Shown here: positions 43,801-55,800 of the stretch, in pieces
Layout: each line of letters begins with the position of its first letter
Numbering within the stretch: position 1 is the first letter of the stretch
NCBI RefSeq assembly: GCF_001625305.1
Contig: NW_017803943.1
Location: forward strand, 1,058,862-1,122,861
From: Branchiostoma belcheri
Taxonomy: Eukaryota; Chordata; Leptocardii; Amphioxiformes; Branchiostomatidae
Reading direction: 5' to 3'
Length of the DNA stretch: 64,000 nucleotides
Made by a program: the position numbers and the translations under genes
The notes under the pieces: model-generated
What the model was told of the DNA's origin: nothing
Database searches by the model: none
What the model saw: the letters and a program-made list of their open reading frames with translations, nothing else

Positions 43801-46800
43801 TTTCACAAGCAGTTGAAGTCAATAAGCAAGTGGCATGTCACGTGTGGCCGTCCGCAATCATGGGCATTCAGCCAGCCCAATGTCAGGAACACGTATGTTG
43901 AATAGTTGAAAGGACATTCGTGTTTTGAAGTGTTTTATCCCTGGAGATATAATAAATTCAACGTGTCCAATGTAATTTCAGGGTGGCAAAACAAAAAATA
44001 TTCTGGATGAGGAAATCTGTGTGATATTGATATTTAATATTTATCATATTTTCATCATCTTTTCTAAGTTAAAGGCATTTGAATTTGAATTAACCCCAAA
44101 ACAAGAAGCCATAGGCGACAATTCTCCGTGAAGTATTATATATTGCAACAAAAAGAAGTAGCCATTGGCGACAATTCTCTGTGAAGTGTGATAAATCGAA
44201 CAAAGAAAAATTGTTTAAACGCGCGTCGGCTCAGTCATCTTAAGACGCAACAACCAATCAGAGATGCGAGATGCCTACACGTGACGCGGGAAGGGCGCGC
44301 GATGCCCGAAATATTTTTGCGTCAATATTCAGCGCCGTGATTCAAGAGATTAATACCCGGAAACAATTTTTTTCTTGTTTTGAACGCATTAACATGCATT
44401 TACGCTAATCTAGTATGATTCAGGGTTACTTTTTTTTAACCTGCCATGGCCAGATTATCTAAAGATGTGTGTATTGTGTGTACAATCTATAGAAAGAGAA
44501 ATGTACATCAGGTCCGATCATCCGATTTTCACGTTTCGGTTTTTTGGACTCGGTTCATGAACGTATTTTGGTTTGGCTCCTGGAATGTGCGAAAAAAATG
44601 ACTCCCGGGACTGTCTACAGGGAACACTCGCACATTCGCGGTGTATCAGGACAGCGCGACTGGTCGTCATTAGCGCAGTAACAGTTGCATAAACGGACGA
44701 AACCATTTCAAAGAAATGGGGATGTTTCGAAAATAAGCATTTACTCCAATATCAAAACAGCTACGGTAAAAATAAAAAGACGTGCATCATCCCGGACATA
44801 ATGCAACACCACATGCGAAATTACACAGAAATGCGACGTACGGAAGAATGCGTTTTGGCTGCGAACATCTTCCAAAAAACTTGGCATCTCTTAACCATGG
44901 GCAAAAACATCTGGAACCACTTATAAAAACCACCCCGTATCTGCATGAACTTTTTTGAACCCCACTGCTATTCCAAACAACGCGTTTTTCTGGACCATTC
45001 CAATTCGCCTCGTAATTGTAGGGGTGCGTCTGCGATATTACATTGACCGCGAAAGCAGCAACGGCAAAAATACACATTCGTGCATCAACACGGGCATACC
45101 CGCAGACGGCGTATAAAATTGCGTGCCGATTACACAAAGAGAACCCAGTGTTTTGACTGCGAACATGAAAAATCAGCCGATTACAACACTCCGTCCGGAG
45201 GTCCTGACCTCCTTCACGGAGTAACAAGCTATGTGAAGCGTCCCTTTATTTTTTGGTACCACCAATAAATAGCTAAAACAAGCCTACAATACGAAACGAG
45301 GAACTTTTTTTGTTAGTGACATCGCATTTTTGCCTCACGGTTATCAATATGCTATGGGATAGGGTTGATTCAACTTACTGTACTACATGTATATTAAGTG
45401 AAATAACTGGAAAATTGACCTTGAAAATCTAGTTTTACTGCCGTGAAATATCTCTTTGGGTACCTTTAAGGTAACTGTTTTGGCATTTGACACAATTCAT
45501 GATACAGTGTACATTATTCTATTGTGGGCAAGTTTGCCCATATCTTGTGATTTATGAATATGACTTGCATTAGAAGTCTGAATTGTTCCAGATGACATAA
45601 TAAATAGACAGAACATACTTTATCAGATTAGCCAGGAAAAAAATAAATGATAATCCGAATTTCATATGCCATAACTCTTGATGCTTATTGTACATTCTGC
45701 TCAGTTGGTTGAATCTGTGCAGCACGTTGTTAAAAATAATTGGCTACTGTGACTTGTTCAGGGGTCAGCTGGTAACGTTAGCTATGGGTTTAGGCCTAGG
45801 AAAATTTATGTTATGTTTCTCGTTTCAATCCCAGAGGAAAACTATGACTAGTAGGTAGGGATTTTCTGCTTTTCCATTTTTTACATGCCGTGGCCAAAAA
45901 TTGATCCAACTTTACGTTTAACAATTCATAGTGGGACTGTCTTAAGGGCCTGTCCACCTGTTTTGCTAATGTGAATATTTCAGCCACTTTACTGAAGAAA
46001 AAATCCCTGTTGAGAATGCTTTAAATGACGTTTCAGAATTTAGAGAATGTGAAATTCAGATGCATGTTAGAGCAAAAATTTTGAAGCCTTACCAGCGGTG
46101 GCTAAAAAAAAAAAAATAGGGTGAGCAGTTTTTTGCTAGGATTAGTTGGGAAACAGAAAACACAACATTTTTTTCCTAGGCCTCAGCATGCTACTGAGCC
46201 ATTACGTCTGACATTTGCTGGATATAAAATCAGACCAGTTTTATTTTATGCACGATATCCTCCAGAGACCGCAGGCAGGCAGACTGATTCACCTCGCTTT
46301 CCGAGAGGATGTTTTACAACAGATGCTCATTTTGGGGGCAATTTTACGAGGATTATTATATATTCCCTCATTTTGTTGCGATTCTTATAAAGGCTTTGAC
46401 ATGACATCTTGATTTGCGGCAATTTTCTGAGCTTGCCTCTTTTCTGTCAAAGAAAAAATGGTCGTTTTTGTGGAAAACTGGTAATGACATAGTACACATA
46501 GATGTCATTCATAAAAAAGTATGAAGGCTTGAAGCAATAATTACTCAGTGCTAAGTCAGTTTTGGTTATACGCTTTATAGACTAAGTGTTTCTGCATACC
46601 TGCAAAACTCAGCGTTTAGGAACTGTGTGTATTATATTAAAAACTGTAGAAGCAGCCAATACAGCAATCCAAAATCCACCTACGCCTAGTACTGTATAAT
46701 ATGTAAATTCAGTTCATGGACCAGTGCAGATTAGGTGCAGGTAGACTTGAAATACCTGCACAGCTCCAATTTTACCCACACTACCCTGCATATGCAGGTG

Positions 46801-49800
46801 GCATTTCAAGCCCTGTATATAGGAAATTGATAAGGTCACCAAATTTGTGGTAAAACAACTTCATCACTTCAGTTTTATGGAAACAATCCTCATAGAGAGA
46901 GTCTAGATGTATATTACCAAAGCAGTAAAATTAACGAGAGCACTAATAAAATCAGCTTATTGAATTTTGTAGTTAAAATGCTTTCTGACAGTGACACATG
47001 AATTGATTTTGTTGGTTCTTGGTCCTTTAAAAGAAAAGAGGACAACACGGTATCACAGGGGGCTCGAATGAAAACTTAAAGCTGCATTTTCTAACATTAG
47101 GACAGTACAAAAAGTAAATTTTCTGGTCATGTCTTTGCAAAGGAAGTTGAATCACATGTACTCCATAAGATAAGTGCCATTCAGGAAGTTGATGTGTCAA
47201 AATATGACCTTACATGTTTGTTTACATTCTGGTAGTTTGTGGTGGTGCCACTAATTATAACTGAGTGTGCCTCGTGTGGGTTGTTTTAGCACCAACCATA
47301 ATCAAATGTCAGAAATGTGAGATAAATTCAATTAATTGCACAAATATGTTGAAAATTAGAAGATGCAGAAGATTTTTTTGTCTCTATGCAAAGATCCTAA
47401 ATTAAAGTATTCTTAAAGCTGCAAACAAATAAGTCGAATTGGCGTGATCTTAGATTTGTCTGTGCTGTATATTTCCTTTGAAAGGTCTGATGAAATGCCA
47501 AATCAACAGCATTGATTCCATTGATTGCCCCTCGTTGAAAACCAATACACTCCTTACCAAACTGTACTGGTTTATCGCTTGTTGATGCAACTAAGGGGCA
47601 ATTAGTCCACGGTGCATAAGGTAATGGTACCCTTCCAAGAGTCCTGCAATTTGAAGGTTAAGTGTAATTTTGCACATGTTGCACAGGTGGTGTTGTGATT
47701 AGCGTTGGTTGCTTCAGAATCTGAAGGTCCTGGGTTCAAATCCCTGGCAGGCCCCACTGTTGTGTCCTTCTGAAAGGCATTAAACACCTATTTGCTCACT
47801 TGGCTCAGGTAAAAATTAGTACCTATCTTCTGTTAGGGATGTCTCAGGGATGTAAATCCAGAGGTCCTGTGTTTAAGGACAGTCACACCTTGAGCATGTT
47901 AAAGATCCCATCGCACTTATCGAAAAGAGTAGGGGTCCTTTCCAGTGTGCGTGGTTCAAACCTTACAGTCTGGTCTTACTGAGCTTGTAATTTGACTCAG
48001 ATATGACTCAAAACTGACTTGTTTTGTATAGAAAGATAAGCGTGGCCTAAATCTGGTCAGACTGCTCCCAAACTTCAGCCAACCTCGGTTGGTTGGTGTT
48101 CGGGGTGACAAGCCTAGGGTCTTCAATTCCTTTATGCAATGCGAGAAGGTTGATCAAACTTACTACATGTAAAGAGATGGCCAAAAATTGATTCTATAAA
48201 CATTGTGCTAATCTTACATTGAGCTACCATTACCAAGTCAATATACCATAGCCGGTAAACAAAAGTGGGGCAGTAGAATTTACTGCAGGCCATTACATGA
48301 ACCCATTATTGTAGCATGAGCAATTTTCTTATTGCCCTCAGGACAGACAAGACGTGAGTGTGGCTAATAAGTTTCAAAAGGCTCCTGCATTTAAATCACC
48401 ACTTGTGTATTTGGGTTGAAAAGTTTAATGTCAGTGTTATTCAAGGTAACGTTAATTTTAATGTGGGTTTTTCAAGGTTTAAAGGCAATTCCAATGAAAT
48501 TTTTAGAGAAAAAGGCAAAAATATTCTGGATGAGGAAAAACATTTTTGTCATTATTTGATACATCAAGCACTTGAAATAGTCTCAAATGAAACTACACGA
48601 GTAGTCCCTAAATTTTTTTGATACCACCAAGTATTGCTACTCAAGTCCTCTATCCTCCTTTCCTGACCTGGATCTATCAGTCTTCTACTTATCTATCACT
48701 CCTTCAGGTGTAGTAAACAAGACATCCCTTCCATGGGGTACTTATTTAGGGCCCACTGAGGTTGGGTTAATACCGATATCACAGTTCAGGCTACTCTCAG
48801 TATGTGGTATATATTCCTCACTTTTTTAAAAAGAAAATTGCCCCACTAGTTGGAATACCAGAATTAAAGGCATCCAATGCAATTTCAGGGCAGCAAAATA
48901 GGATTTTCAAAGTCAATTTTCTGGTCAAAATAAAGAGACGCCTCATGTAGCTTGTTTTCTGTGCAATGTCAAACAGTTCAAGTATGAAATGATTACGAAA
49001 ATGTGCCGAAATGTTGGGTCCTGACACTTGCTTAAACAAAGTCTGTAAATCACTAATTAGCGGTACTTATTTCATATTTGCCATTGGTCATTTCTATATG
49101 GTAACTGCAAATTTATCATCACCGCAAACAAGTAATTCAAAGACTTTCTTTCTTCTTCACCTGCTGCCACCATGAACATATAGTTCTGCGAGCATGTCCA
49201 TTTTTCTCAGACCGTGAAATTTTGCTACCGTGAATATAACAGCACCACTTCCTGGGAAACCAACCATCCCAGAAGAGCTGACTTAGGGGCACTTTAGACT
49301 GACGACGGTTCGATAGTCGTACGAATGTTTATCGTCAAGATGTTGCCGGCGACGGTATTTTACAACCGTCTAAAGACGATCAAAATAGTCGCACGACGGT
49401 AATCCTCGAATCGTCGTCACTACCACCTCGGACCCTATCGTGCGATCCTTCAGCGGGGGTCCGAGGAGGATTTCCCACCGTCTAAAGTGAACCGTCGCCG
49501 GCGAAGGAAGTGGGAGGTCATTTGCCTTATGCAAATAAGCCTGCCGTGAGCGTTTTTTCATGTCCAAGAACATCGCCCGTATCATTATATGTCCTCAAAC
49601 CAAAGAGTTTATATCGTCATACGTGTCTAGTACAATCCCCTGCCACCAATCGCTACTTCTCCAGTACGAACCGATCCGCCGATCCACATTTCCGGCCAAT
49701 ATAGCCAGGCCGACGGCAGCACCGAACGCCGGGTTCAAACCTGGAGTATTGCCCCGTTCGGTGCATGTGCCTCAAGGCCCCTTCATTGCTGGGCACAAAC

Positions 49801-52800
49801 TTGGCGTCTCATCCACAGGACAACGAGTTAAAAGCAGAATAAAAACAATCTGCTGCAGCATGCCGAAAAAAAGGGGTTCTCTCGCCATTTTGAATTGGCG
49901 CGCGGCGTGCCATCCTGCGCTGCGGGTGTCCGCCACACTTTCTGGTCATGTGTCTAAAGCCAGCCGTCGCCCACAACGATTGTTGTGCGATCGTATACCG
50001 TCGTCAGTCTAAAGTCGGCCTTAGGTTCAACTTTCCTTTGCCCATTAATCTTATCTACAGCTGTGCCCTTTGTGGTAATTATGAAGAGAATATTTGGGAA
50101 GCTGGGGCCGTGAAAGGTTTCCAACCAGGTGTTACAGACAGTTGAGTAATGAAGTGTTTCACTTCAAGACAGGATGAAGAATTGTTGTGTTATAGTAAGT
50201 CTGCCCTGCCGGTATATTTCACTGTCAGGGTCAAGTACACAGCTGTATATTTCACTGTCAGGGTCAAGTACACGGCTGTCAGGGCTCAAAACGCTGCGTG
50301 TATTTCTGATGTCTACCTGCACCTAACCTGCACTGGTCCTTGTACTCAGGGTATATGCAGGTTAGTGCAGGTAAAATTGGTGCTGTGCAGGTATTTCTGA
50401 TGTCTACCTGCGCCTAACCTGCACTGGTCCATGTACTCAGGGTATATGCAGGTTAGTGCAGGTAAAATTGGTGCTGTGCGGGTATTTCTGATGTCTACCT
50501 GCACCTAACCTGCACTGGTCCATGTATTGGGTATATGCAGGTTAGTACAGGTAAAATTGGAGCTTTGCGGGTATTTCTGATGTCTACCTGCACCTAACCT
50601 GCACTGGTCCTTGTACTGGGTATATGCAGGTTAGTGCAGGTAATATTGGAGCTGTGCAGGTATTTCTGCTGATGTCTACCTGCACTAGTCCATGTACTGG
50701 GTATATGCAGGTTAGTGCAGGTAAGATTGGAGCTTTGCGGGTATTTCTGATGTCTACCTGCACCTAACCTGCACTGGTCCATGTACTGGGTATATACAGG
50801 TTAGTGCAGGCAAGATTGGAGCTTTGCAGGTATTTCTGATGTCTACCTGCACCTACATGTAACATGTACTGGTCCATGTACTGGGTTCAAATCTCAGGAG
50901 CCAGAAGACTATACTACTCGCCCCTTTGAGTTTCACAAGCTCCACTTCAGTCAATAATCATAAAATGTGGCAAGCTCTATATCTTTATTTATTATCACAC
51001 TGCAGGCTGGACCCTTCATTTCTTCCTGGGTCCCTCGCTGTGCGCCCGGCCGGTTCGCATCTTCGTGAACCATCCGCCGGCGGACCGCCCGTTCCGGCGG
51101 GATGAGTATTACGAGCTGAAGTGGCAGTACTACTCCCAGAGCCGCTGTGATGACTCCGACAGATACGCTGAGCTGCAGCTCAAACTGGCCGGGTCTTTCC
51201 AGTACTTCTTTTCCTATGACAACAGGTATGTGCAATGTACTTGTATAAACTAAATGCAGTCCACATCCGTGAATACTGTCACTTTCATCAGGTTTCTTTG
51301 GTAATATTAAAGTTACTTAGTAAAGAGACTCCTTTTACACAACCACAGACAACGTTTTGGTGACCATCTATCACCTTTCTCAGGGCAATTCTGACTGGTT
51401 CACATTGTACTGCAGCATAGGTGTTGCTGCATAAATGCAGTACAACCTGTACTAGTGACCATCTCTTCATAAGAATTACTTGGTCATTGATATACGGTCA
51501 AACCTGTACTAGTAAATACCAGGTACAGTACCTCATAAAACAACACACCATCATTCAATTTGACCACTTTTTATTCCTTAGGAGATTTTTCCTAATGGCA
51601 CTTAGTAAGTATTAAGAATATCACATATAATATACATATCATAATAATATATACATCACACATAACGCTTTCAGCCATAAGTTTTCCACACACAGAAACT
51701 TGTTCGCAATTTGTATGTATTAACAGCATGGGTTACAGGAAGGTCAGTAGTGTTGGATATGTGCGTCTCTTCTCAACAGCAACGGGCCATTAACAGGCAC
51801 TACTTAAACCGGCAGCAATCACTCTTCCTGCCAGCCGCTCCCTCGTGAAAGTCAATGTCAAATCTCCAGGGGTAGAGGCCCTAAGTGATGGCTTAAGTGC
51901 CTTCCAGGTCTTAAGTGTTTTACGGTGTTTAGAAGCAGTGAGACATTTGTGAGCTGATGGCTTGTCAGTAGTGCACTTTGGAGCCATCCACAACCTTGTG
52001 TCTATACAGTAGAGACCTCAATGCTGTGGTTTATGACTCCAAATTCAGTTTTGAGAGTAGGTACTAAACTGCTGGTGCACCTAACCTGAAAATTTACTTA
52101 CCTAAAGATTTACCTACCTAAAAATTTTGCCTTCCTTCACCTACCTAAAAATTTCCTTAAACCTAAAAATATATCTACCTAAAAATTTATCTTAGAATCT
52201 AAATATTTACCTACCTAAAAATGTACTTATCCAAGTATTTACCTAGTACCTAAAAGTTTACCTTTTTTTTTGGTGCACAGAAAAAAGTTGGGGCGCATGA
52301 AAATCAGTAGAAAAACTGAAGTGCCAGAAAAATGATAAAATCTTTCCCGCAGTACTTTTTAAAAGATTTTTAGAATTAGAATTTAGGGTTTAGGGTTAGA
52401 ATTTAGAGTAATCTGAATTTTTGAAAGTTCCAAAACTGTGTGTGTGCTGCTGTGCCTAGATAGAAGGAAAGGGGGCACCTATGTGCACGAGCCTGAAAAT
52501 GCTAACATTCTACTTCATTTCAATTATGGTGCACGCAACAATTTTTTTGTGCACCCAATTTTTCAGGTTGGGTGCTAGTATTTCCAAACATGAATTTCGA
52601 GCCCTGCAGATTTTTGGGCCCAGAGACGTGTGGAGAGCACTGTAAGGCTTTGGCTCAACCATTAAAGAAGCAGGATCAATAGATGTATAAATCCTATGGA
52701 GGGATGCTACAGTGGGGAGGGGGGCGGTAATTGATTTGGAACCGCTGGAGTTAATGGGAAAGTCAGCAGAAAATCCTTCCGGAAAACAACTCATCGCGCT

Positions 52801-55800
52801 GACTAGACGCCGCCGCCGCCGCAATCAGTACGATCAGTCAGACAGGTTTATGATACTGTTAACTTATTTAGAGTGCTTCATTTGCTTTCAATATCATTGA
52901 TTCAGAAATAAAATGATGTTCATGTATCTAGTAAATGTGTTTCAATTTTCACTGATGACTTGAAATAGGCAGGCATCATTGTAGTTAGTTACTAGTAGGC
53001 CACACCAATGCAATCAGTTGGTTTTCTCCAATTTTTTCTGACTTGCAAAAAAAAAAAGGTTAGGTTCTACAAAATGCACATATTTTGTCCCCAACTGTTG
53101 AAAAAGATCCTTGTCATCCTATTATTAAGTTGTCCGAGTTTTTTCATATAACTTTTGTTTTCTTGGTCAGACTAAACCTGAATTTTGTTACTTGTTGCAA
53201 ACCCTATGTGTACAATTTGCGTATACGTGATGAGGTTTATGAGTTATTGTTAATCTATAAAATGCTTCAGGTCATTACATCAGGCTAAAAATCAGTCAGC
53301 AATGTCAGCTTTTCTGCAAAACACTCTTTGTACAGAATATTTTGTCTATCATCATAAAGATGACATTTTTTTCCATCATGAGTCCATCAAATGACAGAAA
53401 GACAGAAGCTGGCTAGAACACTGCTTGCACGTTTGTGTTTCAGAGGGAACAATGGATGAAAAGTTGATTGCGAGTTAGTAATTGAGTGGCCTTTATCTAT
53501 CAGTGTTCGCTAGTGAGACTTTACCAAAGTTCCCTACAGATCTCACCCTTTGAGCCACAATGTTACGACCTTTATTCTTCCCCAATCACCGGTGATCCAC
53601 TGCCTATTCTCAACTAAGCTTAGAACCTTAATGTGAAACAAGAAGTCTGTTGCCAATAATTGCTGTTGTCCACATCTTGCATGCAAATCGATAATGCTAG
53701 GCTTACTTGAATTGGGGTGTTAAGATATTGATTGCAAGGTCTTCACCCTAGGCAAGAGGAAGCAATGAACCAGTAAGCTGGCAATTCTGCATGAGGTTTT
53801 TCTGAAGGGCAAATTTGTTGATGTTCTTGATTCCTAATCACAGCAAAGTGTTATATTATCAGCTAGCGCCTTTTCTTTTTCAAAACACGGAGTTATGCTG
53901 GAATGTTGCCCTATTCATAAAGAACATTTGTAGTCTGGTAAAGGCCTAGAAAAAATGAGTTCCCGGTTTCCTGACCAGCCTTAGCAAAATACTGACAGTT
54001 CTTAGGCTAGCTTTTTTTTATTGACTGCTGGTAAGGCTGTCGTCTGAATTTCAAACCCTCTGAAACATCATTTAACGCATTTCCAGGAGCAATTTTTTCG
54101 TCAGTAAATTGGATATTATATTGTTCCACAAGCAAACAGCTGGACGGGTCCTTGAGACAGGCCCAATGCATTGTTTGTTGAATCATTTAAGCCAAAATTA
54201 AAGAAAAAAAAACCCAGATGAAATAAGAAAAAAATCCCTACCTACTGACCCTATGTTAACTTTCAGGATTGAAACTAGAATCTCAACATTAATTTTCCTA
54301 GGCCTAAGGTCCTGTTATAGCTGTGGAGGCTTGGGATTTTCTTTTCTTGGCATCTGCATAACAAAGTGTGAATTACTGTCAAAATACTGAGAGTAATACT
54401 CTAAATTTTATATCTCTGACCACTATTTCCTTAACATTTTGTTGTGACTAGGTACTAATTGTGCATGTAGTGCAAAAAAAGAGTTATAGAATGAGGTTAA
54501 CATCGTCCATATGCCTGTTCGACCAATAGATGCACAGAAAAGGGAGCCCTAGAAGACCTGTGACCTTCCTCCACTTAACCTGATGACCTTGAGATCAATA
54601 ATCATCAATAGCGGTGCTTTAGATTGAGATACAACTACTGGCAACTTTCAGACCTCATTCCTCTTACATACAAACACAACTGCACACTATTGGACAATTT
54701 GAAAATAAATTGCTATACAGTATGATACATTGTGTAATGTGAACAAGGAGTTAAATTATAATATACAACTGAAGTAAGATTTTGTCTGAGTAACATGGAA
54801 AGATTTTATGCTGAAAAATGTGGAAAATGTTTTATAATTAATAGAATAACTTTCTTGCTTAGGAATTTTGAGGAGGCTATCTATGAACCATACACATTTG
54901 ATAGCTATAAATTTGGATATGGTAATGGTCAGTGACTTAAAGACTTAATAATATCCCATTTTGACATGTTCAAATTAAAGTGTTGAATTGTTCTCTGACT
55001 CTTGTGTTTTAATTTAAGAGAGAAGGTAAGACATTTAGGTATGAATGGTAAGACATGAGCAAGTTTGAGAAAATAATCTTTACCTATCCGTTCTCTTACA
55101 TGTGTTTCAGTGGAAACAAGAAGCATGGTTCAGGGTACTTTGTTGTGGACCCCCTCCTCCCCCTCCCTGGTGGAGACATCCTGCCGTTGGACAGCATCTG
55201 TATCCAGACGGTCCTCTCCAAGTGTATCGGACCCTTCAGCAACTGGGAGAAAACCATCCGCGTCTCCAAGGAGACTGGCTACAACATGGTTCACCTCACA
55301 CCTATACAGGTACCAGAGAAGTTTTTCCTGTTCAAGGGCTCAACATCTGTATCCAAAATCATTTCATCAGGTTCTGTATCTGTATCCAGTATAGCATGTA
55401 TAACCCCAAACTGATGCGAGCATGAGAATATAAAAAAATTCTTTTCCTTTAGAATTGCTTTTGGCATTCTACAACATCATCAGTATCATTTTCCAATATT
55501 TTTTTTGCAATTTGTGGCATATTTTTGCTCATTTTGTAGCTACTTTGCAAGATTAACAGTGTCATCGAAAATATTTTTTTTTAAACGGACGAAAATTCAT
55601 GTTCACATGGATGCCATCCATACAATCAAAATAATAATCAACATGGCCCTATTGTGGATCTGAATAAACTGAATCTCATAATCGAACAGGTCCTGGGCAC
55701 GTCCAATTCCTCGTACTGCCTCAGCGACCAACTTCGCATCAACCCTGCATTCGAAGAAGATGGGAGGGCGCTGACGTATGACGACGTCGCGGACTTCGTA

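Larger units (their letters stand above)
43103..51005. other. AGL intron 2 (7.9 kb), repeat-rich
   Basis: No convincing exon. It holds SINE copies (43188-43345, 47688-47975), family A repeats (43960-44110, 45235-45475, 48470-48640, 48845-49010), a 735-bp DNA element (49286-50020) and a 90-bp minisatellite (50290-50890). Single copies related to the minisatellite lie near 43540-43690 and 46720-46820. The 146-codon minus frame at 44787-45227 overlaps two diverged duplicated segments (44760-44880, 45049-45170) and was not accepted as a gene. Confidence 0.6.

Noticed and set aside
44787-45227. 146-codon minus-strand open frame
   Set aside because: It lies across two diverged repeats, has no recognisable domain, no splice context and compositionally odd residues (many Cys/Phe); most likely chance.
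49560-50012. 150-codon plus-strand open frame
   Set aside because: It sits wholly inside the 735-bp transposable element, runs to its terminal repeat and resembles no transposase or host protein that I know.
50290-50890. Regular repeats that could suggest a CRISPR array
   Set aside because: Units are contiguous with no unique spacers, and the genome is eukaryotic.
52375-52410. Telomere-like TTTAGGG/TTAGGG words
   Set aside because: Only two or three units with interruptions; too short to call an interstitial telomere.
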